Source: an uncultured Porphyromonas sp. (GTDB lineage: Bacteria; Bacteroidota; Bacteroidia; Bacteroidales; Porphyromonadaceae). From it: a stretch of 14,952 bases of DNA. Positions 7,181-14,900 of this stretch are shown here, piece after piece. Both the position numbers and the translations under genes were made by a program. Under the pieces are notes generated by a model. The model worked only from the letters and a program-made list of their open reading frames with translations. It searched no databases and was not told the origin of the DNA. Positions within the stretch are counted from its first letter, which is position 1. Every line of letters starts with the position of its first letter. The stretch spans positions 1 to 14,952 of the forward strand of contig CAMCJO010000013.1 of NCBI GenBank assembly GCA_945875135.1, in the 5' to 3' direction.

Positions 7181-7210
7181 GTACCAGAGGATGAAACAAC
7201 TACTATGTCG

Positions 7211-7239
7211 CAAAGATAGTTTTTTTTGCAAACAACAAA
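7211..7239 (-). promoter_or_regulatory. Bacteroidetes-type promoter for the small exported-protein gene
   Basis: On the minus strand TATCTTTG (7218 to 7211) matches the -7 consensus TAnnTTTG, and TTTG (7239 to 7236) lies 17 bases upstream. The spacer contains an A-tract of eight. This places the transcript start near 7205 and gives a leader of about 130 bases. Confidence 0.6.
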
Positions 7240-7240
7240 A

Positions 7241-7260
7241 CGCGAAGCCAGGGCTGCGCG
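7241..7260. other. GC-rich hairpin between divergent promoters
   Basis: CGCG and AGC on the left pair with GCT and CGCG on the right around a CAGG loop, with one A-G mismatch. On the minus strand it is followed by TTTTGTTGTTT, so it resembles an intrinsic terminator. It could also be an operator between the two divergent promoters. The rest of the 308-base gap 7074-7381 holds the two promoters and leaders listed separately. Confidence 0.3.
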
Positions 7261-7295
7261 TACACTTCCCAACTAATGCATCAGCCTTGCCAGAT

Positions 7296-7326
7296 TTTGC
7301 TCTCAGCAGTTATTTCAGTAGATTTG
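7296..7326 (+). promoter_or_regulatory. Promoter of the TPR-OMP-HAD/thioesterase-pepT operon
   Basis: TTTG at 7296-7299 and TAGATTTG at 7319-7326 are separated by 19 bases, a near-ideal match to the Bacteroidetes -33/-7 promoter (TTTG, TAnnTTTG). Transcription would start near 7332, giving a 5' leader of about 50 bases. Confidence 0.75.
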
Positions 7327-7381
7327 CGTTAGAATATCGGGCGTATCCGTAGGACTTCGCCCCTAAGTAAGACTATTACCG

Positions 7382-10300
7382 ATGAACTACAAAGGATTCC
7401 TATATACGTTACTTCTCTGCGGGCAATTGCCATTAGCCTACCAACTACAGGCGCAAGAGACCTTTAGCATACCCACCGAGCGGCACGCCATCGAGGTGAC
7501 CCTCGCAGCGGGCTCACCACTACGTACCACGATGCTCCTCACCCCTGCACAACGTCTGAGCAAGGTGGATGGGTGGTTTGCCACCTACGGGGCGCATCTG
7601 CTGGGTCGTCCGAGTGCTGCTGAGCTGGAGGAGTATATCACCACCGATCCCATCTCCCGTCAGGCGCAGGTCGCTCGTATAGCTCGTGCCACACACTACC
7701 TATATAATAAGGAGTACAATCGTGCTCGCCATACGTTAGAGCAGGTGCGTGAGCGGACCTTGACACGTGAGGCGCGCAGCGAGTGGCAGGTCAAGATGGC
7801 CTACGCACTCCTACTGTCTGGTCGTCCTGTGGAGCAGGTAGAGCAGCTCTTTGAGATGACTGCTGCAGGTGATGACTACTGGGGCGATGTAGCTAGGCTC
7901 TATCTAGCGCAGCTATACATCGCGCAAAACAATCTGGACAAGGCTGAGCGCACGCTCATCCCGATACAGGACCAGGGAGATCTGCAGTACGATGCTCGTC
8001 TGGGACTGGCACGGATAGCCCTCTATCGGCAAAACTATCAGTCGGTGCTCACGCACACCGAGGCACTCGCTACGGCACGTCTCTCGGAGGAGCAACGCAC
8101 GGAGAGTCAGATCCTAGAGGCAAATGCTTGGTATCGTCTTGAGGAGCCGAACAAAGCTATCGAACGTCTAGCCCCATTAGCAGAGCAAAAGGCTAATGTC
8201 CTGACCCCCGAAGACCAACTTATCCTAGCGGCGGCCTACATGGAGACGGAGCGCACGGAGCAAGCGATCCCGCACCTACTCCTAGCGACGCGGGGCGATG
8301 CAGAGACGAGTGGCGTGGCCAACCTTTACCTAGCACGTGCTCGTAGAGATATGGGGCTTTACTCCGAGGCCCTTGCTTCCTATCAGGTGGCGGCAGATAG
8401 AGCTGTAGCACCCACGATCCGTGAGGCTGCCATGTATGAGCAGGTATTGCTGATGCGCAGCAAGGCGAGCGGTTCGTTTGGTCAGGAGGTGAGGCTCTGC
8501 GAGGAGTTTCTCAACACATTCGCCCAGTCGGCACACCGTGAGGCTATGGAGCACTTTCTCATTGAGGGCTACTACCGCAGCCCCGACTACTTGACTAGTC
8601 TAGCCTCGATAGGACGTATTCAGAGACCTTCGCCCGTAATTGTAGAGGCGCAGTGCTATCTGCTCAATCAGCTCACGCAGCAGGCGCAACAAGCAGGCGA
8701 CTTGGCTCTAGCACAACGCTATAACCAGCAGGCGCAGCGGCTTACCATAAAGTCTGCTCACCACACCGAGGCTGAACTACTAGGGGCGCAGCTCCTCTCT
8801 CAGCAAGGAGCTTACAAGCAAGCATCACAAGCCCTCACGGCCATCCTCAATAAGCGCACAGCCTCTAGCAAGCAGCTACAGATAGCTCGCTACCTACTAG
8901 GCTACAGCCAGATCAAGCAGAAGCAGTACAGTGCTGCCACACAGACACTCTCCATACTACTCCAAGAGGGTACGCTCGACAACACGCTACAAGCTGATGT
9001 CCACGCCCGTCTAGGTGACGCGCACTACATGCAGGGTCACTACACGCCGGCCGTTCGCTACTACGAGGAGGCATATAGACTCGCACCTGACAATCAGGTC
9101 TATGCGCTCTATATGCTGTCAGATATTGAGGGCCTCAAGAAGAACTACAAGGCGCAGATAGCTGCCCTCGATAAGTTAGTTGCTCGCCACCCAAATAGTC
9201 TCTACAAGCCCCGTGCTATGTACGATCAGGGACGCGCTATGGAGCTATCGGGACAGCATGCGGAGGCTATCGGAGCCTTCACACGCCTAGCGCAGGAGTA
9301 CCCACAGAGTGAGTATGGGCGCAAGGCTGCCCTGCAGTTGGCACTACTATATTATAATAGGAATGAGACGAGCCGAGCTATCGAGACCTACAAAGCACTC
9401 CTAGCCGAGGCTCCTCAGAGTGGCGAAGCAAAGCAAGCTTACGAAGCACTCAAGAGTATCTACATCGAGGAGGGCCGCTCCACCGAGTTTGTCCAGTACG
9501 CGAATAGCATTGGCGGCAGCTACGCCATCAACGAGAGCGAAGCGATGAGCATCTCCTTCGAGACGGCTGAGCGTGCTTACCAGTCGCGACAGCCACAGGC
9601 GGAGCGTCTGCTCAAGGAGTATCTAGCACTGAAGCCTCAGGGAGCCTCTTCGCTCTTAGCGCACTACTACCTGGCCGACATTTACGAGCGAGCTGGTAAG
9701 GAGGCGGACGCTCTAGCACTCTATGAGCGCATCTACCCCAGCCGTAAGCAACTATCGCAGGAGCTACACATCGGTTTGCTTCAGAAGATGTCAGCCATGC
9801 GCCTTCATCAGCGAGCTTATGCGCAGGCATTGCCCTTGCAGCAGGAGCTACTCACACTACCGCTAGAGCCAGCGAACTATCAGACGATACTGCTCTCGGC
9901 TACCGAGAGCGCGCTCCAAGCGGGACAGTATGAGTGGGTCATCAAGGTCGTAACCCCACAGCTAGACAAGTCTAAGGGGTGGAGCCAAGAGCAACTAGAC
10001 CGCCTGACTTGTCGCCTAGCGACCAGCTACTTGAAGACAGGTCGGGGCAACCAGATCGAGTCGCTACTGAAGCCGCTTGTCGCCCGCATAGAGACCTACG
10101 CTGGCACCCAGGGCACGCTCCTATTAGCGCAATACTACGCCTCCAACAAGATCCAGCAGAGCTACTCGAAGCAGCTACTCGACAAGTTGGTCAACGAAGC
10201 CTACCCAGACCCCGAACTATCTGCCGAGACGATCATAACGCTCTCCGACTGGTACCTCGCCAAGGGAGACCCCGACACGGCAAGACTATACCTCGAGAGC

Positions 10301-10390
10301 CTGCTCAAGAACTACACCGACGAGACCTCGCCGATACGTCAGCGTGCTGCAGAGAAGCTCGCACAGATTCGCCAGAACACCGCTCGCTAA
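7382..10390 (+). CDS. Large exported tetratricopeptide-repeat protein
   Basis: This 1002-residue protein has an N-terminal signal peptide, with cleavage likely after the QLQA sequence near residue 24. The rest is predicted to be almost entirely helical hairpins of the TPR type. Clear repeats include LYLAQLYIAQNNLDKAERTL (about 177-196), DVHARLGDAHYMQGHYTPAV (about 538-558), two consecutive units with Pro-Gln/Asn-Ser ends typical of BamD/YbgF-like TPRs (about 605-680), and LAHYYLADIYERAGKEADAL (about 758-778). The last helical pair is near residues 955-990. Such solenoids serve as scaffolds for protein-protein contacts, and the signal peptide places this one in the periplasm or at an outer-membrane inner face. 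It leads a four-gene operon, and the next gene encodes a predicted outer-membrane barrel, its likeliest partner. The exact role is unknown. Confidence 0.9.
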   Translation: MNYKGFLYTLLLCGQLPLAYQLQAQETFSIPTERHAIEVTLAAGSPLRTTMLLTPAQRLSKVDGWFATYGAHLLGRPSAAELEEYITTDPISRQAQVARIARATHYLYNKEYNRARHTLEQVRERTLTREARSEWQVKMAYALLLSGRPVEQVEQLFEMTAAGDDYWGDVARLYLAQLYIAQNNLDKAERTLIPIQDQGDLQYDARLGLARIALYRQNYQSVLTHTEALATARLSEEQRTESQILEANAWYRLEEPNKAIERLAPLAEQKANVLTPEDQLILAAAYMETERTEQAIPHLLLATRGDAETSGVANLYLARARRDMGLYSEALASYQVAADRAVAPTIREAAMYEQVLLMRSKASGSFGQEVRLCEEFLNTFAQSAHREAMEHFLIEGYYRSPDYLTSLASIGRIQRPSPVIVEAQCYLLNQLTQQAQQAGDLALAQRYNQQAQRLTIKSAHHTEAELLGAQLLSQQGAYKQASQALTAILNKRTASSKQLQIARYLLGYSQIKQKQYSAATQTLSILLQEGTLDNTLQADVHARLGDAHYMQGHYTPAVRYYEEAYRLAPDNQVYALYMLSDIEGLKKNYKAQIAALDKLVARHPNSLYKPRAMYDQGRAMELSGQHAEAIGAFTRLAQEYPQSEYGRKAALQLALLYYNRNETSRAIETYKALLAEAPQSGEAKQAYEALKSIYIEEGRSTEFVQYANSIGGSYAINESEAMSISFETAERAYQSRQPQAERLLKEYLALKPQGASSLLAHYYLADIYERAGKEADALALYERIYPSRKQLSQELHIGLLQKMSAMRLHQRAYAQALPLQQELLTLPLEPANYQTILLSATESALQAGQYEWVIKVVTPQLDKSKGWSQEQLDRLTCRLATSYLKTGRGNQIESLLKPLVARIETYAGTQGTLLLAQYYASNKIQQSYSKQLLDKLVNEAYPDPELSAETIITLSDWYLAKGDPDTARLYLESLLKNYTDETSPIRQRAAEKLAQIRQNTAR

Positions 10391-10432
10391 TACACCTCTA
10401 CCCTACTATTCCAACGATTAAGTCTACAAGCG

Positions 10433-12241
10433 ATGAAACGACTATACAGTCTCCTCCTAATCCTGCTCAGCACACTACTCCCAGCTTTAGCTCAAAACAC
10501 CAAAACATTGGTCGAGCGTGACACGATCAGCCGTGAGGTTACCGTGGTGAGCGACAAGGTGAGACAGATCGATGACACCAATCCCATCTTTACCCCTATA
10601 CCTCTGACGAAGCCTCAGATAGAGCGCTACAATCCAGCTACGCCTCGCTCCACGAGAGACTTCACGCCGACCCTCTCGCCAGCACCGACACCTCAGCTGT
10701 CGGGCTTTGCCCGTGAGGTGCCGCAGCCGTACAATGGCATCATGGCTCGTCTCTTCGGAGGCTATGCGCCTGCTTTCGGTGGGGATCTGGCGGGACAGTG
10801 GCACTTCGGGAGCCAGCACAATGTCCTCTCCCTTGATCTGACGCATCGCTCGGAGCTTTTCACGCTCAGTAAGAACTGGCCCAACCACTCTGTGCATGGT
10901 CCTATTGACGAGTCCGATGCGGACTATCACTACCTCGAGGAAGTCCCCAACCAGACCAATATGTACCGTCACGCTACTGAGGGAGTCCTAGGCTACAGCT
11001 ATCACTGGCGAGAGAGCATGATCAAGCTACAGGGAGGCATACGCAGTCACATCTTTGCACATACGCCTACGCAGCAGAGGATGCAGATGAACGAGATACC
11101 CCTACTAGACCGCACTGGCTGGCAAGATGCACTGCGCGAGTACAGTCTGACGGGTCGCATAGACAACCTCCAGGCGCAGAACTGGTCTTTTGACCTTGGC
11201 GCACGCTACGCCTTCCTATCCCACTCACTACCCAGCCCAGCACAAAGAGATCTCATTGCAAGCGAGCACCTGCACGTGATAGACGCTGATGGAGCTACCG
11301 TCGTGCAGCTCTCTGACGACTGGTCTCTCGGACTGGGTGCCGATATGCGTATCCGCACGGGCCAGCCGTCACAGCTCTTCCTCCTAGGGGCGCACCCGCA
11401 GTTCCGCTATCGTGGGTTCGTCAACTTTGCCGATCTAGACTTTTCAGGCGGTGTGGGCGTAGACTTAGCCAACCAAGAGGTTTTGGTCTACCCAGAGGTT
11501 CGCCTGTCGCTCTCTGATCAGAGGCGCTGGGAGTGGTACCTGCAGGCATCAGGCGGGCTACAAGATGTCAACCCCTTTGACTACCTAGCCCGCATACCAG
11601 GCATCATGCTCGACGCACTGCCTAGACCTGAGCGTCAGCAGCTCGCTTCTCGCACAGGAGTCAAGCTACAGCTCGGCTCAGGCACTTACGAGCTGTACGG
11701 CGGGTACGATCATTACGCCCGCACTTACGGCTTCAACCTCCTACCCTACTACACGGGCGAAGAGCTTTACGGCTCATGGCTACAGTCTCAGCGCAACGAG
11801 TACACCAAGCTCGACATCTTTTACGCGGGTCTAGACCTCTCTACCGTCATTGCAAAGGTCTGTGAACTAAGCCTCGGAGCGCAGTTTAACCATCTTGCCA
11901 ACTACTCTTTCCGCGTTCCCAAGCCTTACTTCCAAGGCTATGCGAAGTTGGCCGTCCGTCCTACCAAGCGCCTAGACCTTCGTGGGGTGGTCTACTACGA
12001 CACCAGCCTCACAACCAAGATCCTGCACCCCGCCCAGGCTCCCAAGACCGGGCTTCGCGAGGGTGCCGCTAGAGGTTCGCTCACAAGGCTTACCGCTGAG
12101 GTGACGGCACAGTACCGCTTGACCAAGATGTGGACGCTCTTTGCCACCTTCGACAGTCAGCACTACGGACTAGGTGCTTACGACATGTCGCAGCCCTACA
12201 GCGGGCGCATCGGGGTACAGTTTAACTGGTCCACATTATAA
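10433..12241 (+). CDS. Predicted outer-membrane beta-barrel protein
   Basis: The 602-residue product starts with a signal peptide (MKR, Leu-rich core, cleavage likely after A20 in LLPALA-Q). A charged then proline-rich linker follows (about 21-100, including PAPTPQ). From about residue 103 there are many alternating hydrophobic/aromatic strands with short polar turns, ending in GRIGVQFNWSTL, which looks like a final barrel strand with an aromatic near the C-terminus. I see no TonB-dependent receptor plug or clear TonB box, although pipelines may still call it a TonB-dependent receptor. It begins 42 bases after the TPR gene with no promoter between them, so the two are probably made together. 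A role as a partner channel or anchored barrel of the TPR scaffold is inference. Confidence 0.82.
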   Translation: MKRLYSLLLILLSTLLPALAQNTKTLVERDTISREVTVVSDKVRQIDDTNPIFTPIPLTKPQIERYNPATPRSTRDFTPTLSPAPTPQLSGFAREVPQPYNGIMARLFGGYAPAFGGDLAGQWHFGSQHNVLSLDLTHRSELFTLSKNWPNHSVHGPIDESDADYHYLEEVPNQTNMYRHATEGVLGYSYHWRESMIKLQGGIRSHIFAHTPTQQRMQMNEIPLLDRTGWQDALREYSLTGRIDNLQAQNWSFDLGARYAFLSHSLPSPAQRDLIASEHLHVIDADGATVVQLSDDWSLGLGADMRIRTGQPSQLFLLGAHPQFRYRGFVNFADLDFSGGVGVDLANQEVLVYPEVRLSLSDQRRWEWYLQASGGLQDVNPFDYLARIPGIMLDALPRPERQQLASRTGVKLQLGSGTYELYGGYDHYARTYGFNLLPYYTGEELYGSWLQSQRNEYTKLDIFYAGLDLSTVIAKVCELSLGAQFNHLANYSFRVPKPYFQGYAKLAVRPTKRLDLRGVVYYDTSLTTKILHPAQAPKTGLREGAARGSLTRLTAEVTAQYRLTKMWTLFATFDSQHYGLGAYDMSQPYSGRIGVQFNWSTL

Positions 12242-12252
12242 TAAGGAGTAAT

Positions 12253-13515
12253 ATGATGAATCAAGCAAAGAGTGGCGGCTATAAGTTCCTCGCCATCAAA
12301 GACCGCAACTGCCTACTCGGGAGTAATGGCGAGATAGCTCTAGAGGACCGCGAAGCTCTCCTAGAGGTGCAGGAGGAGTACGCCCTGCGTGTGGCGGTCG
12401 CCAGCGAAGCTCCTATGACTAGTCTCCTGAATATCTCGGAGCAGCTGCAGCTACCGCGCAACAGTGGCTATATCATCTCCCATCTAGGCGCACGCATTCA
12501 CAACTGTCGCACGGGTCGTGAGCTAGCCTCTCGTCCTCTGCGTGCGGAGCAGCTAACGCATCTCTACGAGCTAGTCGATAGCGACTACACGCTCGCACTC
12601 ATAGGCGAAAAAGCACTCTACACCACCAAGACCCATCAGCCACGTATCCTCCAGCTCGCCAAGCTCTGGGGCATGCCGATCCTAGACTTGACCAAGGCAG
12701 ATGAGCCCTTCAAAGCTCCCGCCGAGCCAATCTTTAGAGCTATCATCTTAGCCAGACAAGATCGCCTGGCGAAGCTAAGCGACCAGCTCAACGCAGGACA
12801 AGGCTTGACCGCTACCCTCTACGATGAGCCGATGAATGAGCTCTCGATCGTAGCCTCTGGCGTCAGCCTGCGCGGTGCGCTCGACTTTATCCTCGATCGA
12901 CTAGACCTTAACCAGCAAAACATCATCGCCGTCGGCACCACCCTAGAGGATGTCGCCATGGTACAGCGTGCTGGGCTAGGCGTAGCCATGGCAAACGCAC
13001 CCGAACCGCTCAAGAGTTGCGCTGACTATATCACCACCTCTTGCGATGCTGCGGGCTTAGCCCACATGATCAACAAGCAGATCAAGCTGCGCTACGACGG
13101 AGTTCCCTTTGACCCTGAAGATGCCAACGAGATCATGCCCAACACGCTCATGGGTACGCTCGGCATGCGCTGCACAGAGATAGCCCGTGGCTATGTCACG
13201 GGTACGATGCCCGTAGACAATCGCACGAGACAACCGATGGGCATACTGCACGGAGGAGCTTCGCTAGCCTTTGCCGAGACCCTCGCGGGACTAGGATCAG
13301 TAGCCATCGCCAACGAAGGCGAGATACAGGTCGGCATGCAGGTGAGTGGCTACCACGTCTCCTCGACAGTCGTCGGAGACACCGTGCGCGGCGTCGCCAC
13401 GATACTTCACCAGGGGCGCAGCACACACGTCTGGAACGTAGATATCTACTCCACCCAGAGCGGCAAGCTCATCTGCACTTGCCGTGTCATCAATAGTATC
13501 CTCAAGCAGCGCTAG
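12253..13515 (+). CDS. Fusion of a degenerate Cof-type HAD domain and a MenI/YdiI-like hotdog thioesterase
   Basis: Residues about 10-275 follow the layout of a Cof-family HAD phosphatase with a C2 cap (about 85-195). Residues about 295-420 form a hotdog thioesterase close to YdiI/MenI, which hydrolyses 1,4-dihydroxy-2-naphthoyl-CoA in menaquinone synthesis. The thioesterase half keeps its key residues: HGG with H333, and E342 in ASLAFAETLAGLGS. The HAD half does not. The usual DxDGT motif reads KDRNC (16-20), so the nucleophile is lysine; the motif III lysine region reads GVSLRGAL (203-210); GDxxND reads GTTLED (228-233). The motif II Ser/Thr (S51) and D233 remain. AAGGAG lies six bases before the first of two adjacent ATGs. 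The gene is 11 bases after the barrel gene. The thioesterase call is firm at family level, but the substrate is inferred. Confidence 0.9.
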   Translation: MMNQAKSGGYKFLAIKDRNCLLGSNGEIALEDREALLEVQEEYALRVAVASEAPMTSLLNISEQLQLPRNSGYIISHLGARIHNCRTGRELASRPLRAEQLTHLYELVDSDYTLALIGEKALYTTKTHQPRILQLAKLWGMPILDLTKADEPFKAPAEPIFRAIILARQDRLAKLSDQLNAGQGLTATLYDEPMNELSIVASGVSLRGALDFILDRLDLNQQNIIAVGTTLEDVAMVQRAGLGVAMANAPEPLKSCADYITTSCDAAGLAHMINKQIKLRYDGVPFDPEDANEIMPNTLMGTLGMRCTEIARGYVTGTMPVDNRTRQPMGILHGGASLAFAETLAGLGSVAIANEGEIQVGMQVSGYHVSSTVVGDTVRGVATILHQGRSTHVWNVDIYSTQSGKLICTCRVINSILKQR

Positions 13516-13529
13516 CGCTGGCACACACT

Positions 13530-14762
13530 ATGAGCCAACTCCTAGAGCGATTTCTCCGCTACGTAAAGGTTCACACCACCTCCGATCTGAATAGCCCGAC
13601 GAAGCCCTCGACACCCTGTCAGTGTGACTTGCTCCGTCTGCTTCACACCGAGCTAACGGAGCTACAGATACCCTCCACCTGCTACAATGCAGGCTATGTG
13701 ATAGCGCAAATCCCTGCCACTGCTGGCTACGAAAATGTGCCCCGCATCGCGCTCCTCGCTCATGTAGACACCTCGCCCGAAGCTCCTGGCGAAAAGGTCT
13801 CTCCCTGTCTCCACCCCAACTACGACGGCAAGCCAATCCAGCTCAAAGGGAGCACACTAAGTCCCAGCGACTACCCCGACCTGCTACGCTATGTGGGGCA
13901 TACGCTCATCACGAGCGACGGGACGACACTCCTCGGAGCTGACGACAAGGCGGGCGTCGCTATTTTGATGACTCTTGCTGCGGAGCTTCAGAGCAAGCCC
14001 GAGCTAGCGCACGGACCTATCGCACTAGCCTTCACGACAGACGAAGAGGTAGGGCGAGGACTGGAGTCCTTTGACGAGAGCCAGCTCCAGGCGACCTACG
14101 CTTACACCATTGACGGAGGACTCGAGGGCGAGTTTGAGTACGAGTGCTTTCACGCAGCCTCTGCACGCATCACCGCCACGGGACACAACGTCCACCCAGG
14201 CAGCGCCTACCACACGATGCGTCATGCCCTCCAGTCGCTCATCAAGCTCGACTACAGACTAGGTTATACGAGCGAGCGACCCGAAGAGACCCAGGGACGG
14301 GAAGGCTTCCTGCACCTATGCCACATGTCGGGCGATGTCTCGTCTGCAACCGCTGAGTACATCATCCGCGACCACGACCGCCAGCTCCTAGAGCAGCGCA
14401 TAGCACGCATCCGAGAGGTAGCTCAGCAGATCAATGAAGAGCCACACGCCGCACAGCTAGCCGTCGAAGTATCCTACCAGTACCGCAATATGTACGACTA
14501 CATCGCTCCGCACCCAGAGGTCATCGAACACGCTATCGCAGCCTATGAGGCGGTCGGTGTCCAGCCGATCATCCAGCCGATACGTGGTGGCACCGACGGG
14601 GCGGTTCTCTCGGAGCGAGGCATCCCTTGCCCCAATATCTTCACCAGCGGGGGCAACTTCCACTCCATCCACGAGTACTGCTCGCTCGATGCCATGGAGC
14701 GCTGCCTCGCCATCGTGACGCAGCTGGTCCATCGCTACGCCACATCGCAGGCCTTAGACTAA
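13530..14762 (+). CDS. pepT: Peptidase T (tripeptide aminopeptidase)
   Basis: PepT is a cytoplasmic, dizinc M20-family aminopeptidase that removes the N-terminal residue of tripeptides. All expected active-site residues are present: H78 with D80 in LLAHVDTSPE, the bridging D138 in LGADDKAG, the catalytic and metal-binding pair E172/E173 in TTDEEVG, D195 in YTIDGG, and H378 in SGGNFHSIHE. IRGGTDGAVLSERG (351-364) is a further family block. The 410-residue length is normal. The start ATG is 14 bases after the stop of the fusion-protein gene, making pepT the last gene of the operon, and a strong terminator follows. The enzyme fits a peptide-fermenting lifestyle. Confidence 0.97.
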   Translation: MSQLLERFLRYVKVHTTSDLNSPTKPSTPCQCDLLRLLHTELTELQIPSTCYNAGYVIAQIPATAGYENVPRIALLAHVDTSPEAPGEKVSPCLHPNYDGKPIQLKGSTLSPSDYPDLLRYVGHTLITSDGTTLLGADDKAGVAILMTLAAELQSKPELAHGPIALAFTTDEEVGRGLESFDESQLQATYAYTIDGGLEGEFEYECFHAASARITATGHNVHPGSAYHTMRHALQSLIKLDYRLGYTSERPEETQGREGFLHLCHMSGDVSSATAEYIIRDHDRQLLEQRIARIREVAQQINEEPHAAQLAVEVSYQYRNMYDYIAPHPEVIEHAIAAYEAVGVQPIIQPIRGGTDGAVLSERGIPCPNIFTSGGNFHSIHEYCSLDAMERCLAIVTQLVHRYATSQALD

Positions 14763-14780
14763 GAGCCAACGCATTAAATC

Positions 14781-14831
14781 TGTAGCCCGCTAGTAGGAAA
14801 TCTCTCCTGCCAGCGGGCTACATCCTTTTTT
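14781..14831 (+). terminator. Rho-independent terminator after pepT
   Basis: Perfect 11-base arms TGTAGCCCGCT (14781-14791) and AGCGGGCTACA (14812-14822), with an AGGA/TCCT pairing inside the loop, are followed by TCC and six Ts (14826-14831). It lies 18 bases after the pepT stop and ends the operon that starts near 7332. Confidence 0.92.
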
Positions 14832-14900
14832 AGCGACCCCTTACTACAATAGGGTGTTCTCAAAGCATCTCCATATCACGCTGAAATCGTGACAGATACG

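Noticed and set aside
7382..7460. Lipoprotein signal in the TPR protein (Cys13)
   Set aside because: The cysteine is within the hydrophobic core and the residues before it (Leu-Leu-Leu) do not form a lipobox. A later signal peptidase I site is better.
9979..10521. A 180-codon plus-strand frame
   Set aside because: It overlaps the end of the TPR gene and the start of the barrel gene in another frame. Its Pro/Arg-rich, low-quality composition is typical of a shadow frame.
10487..10972. A 161-codon minus-strand frame
   Set aside because: It lies wholly antisense to the well-supported barrel-protein gene, and I see no start signals or recognisable family.
10433..12241. TonB-dependent receptor
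   Set aside because: The barrel-like C-terminal part fits, but no plug domain or TonB box could be seen, so a more general barrel call is used.
14876..14892. Small hairpin TCACG / CGTGA
   Set aside because: The arms are only five bases around a 7-base loop, with no T-run. This can occur by chance.
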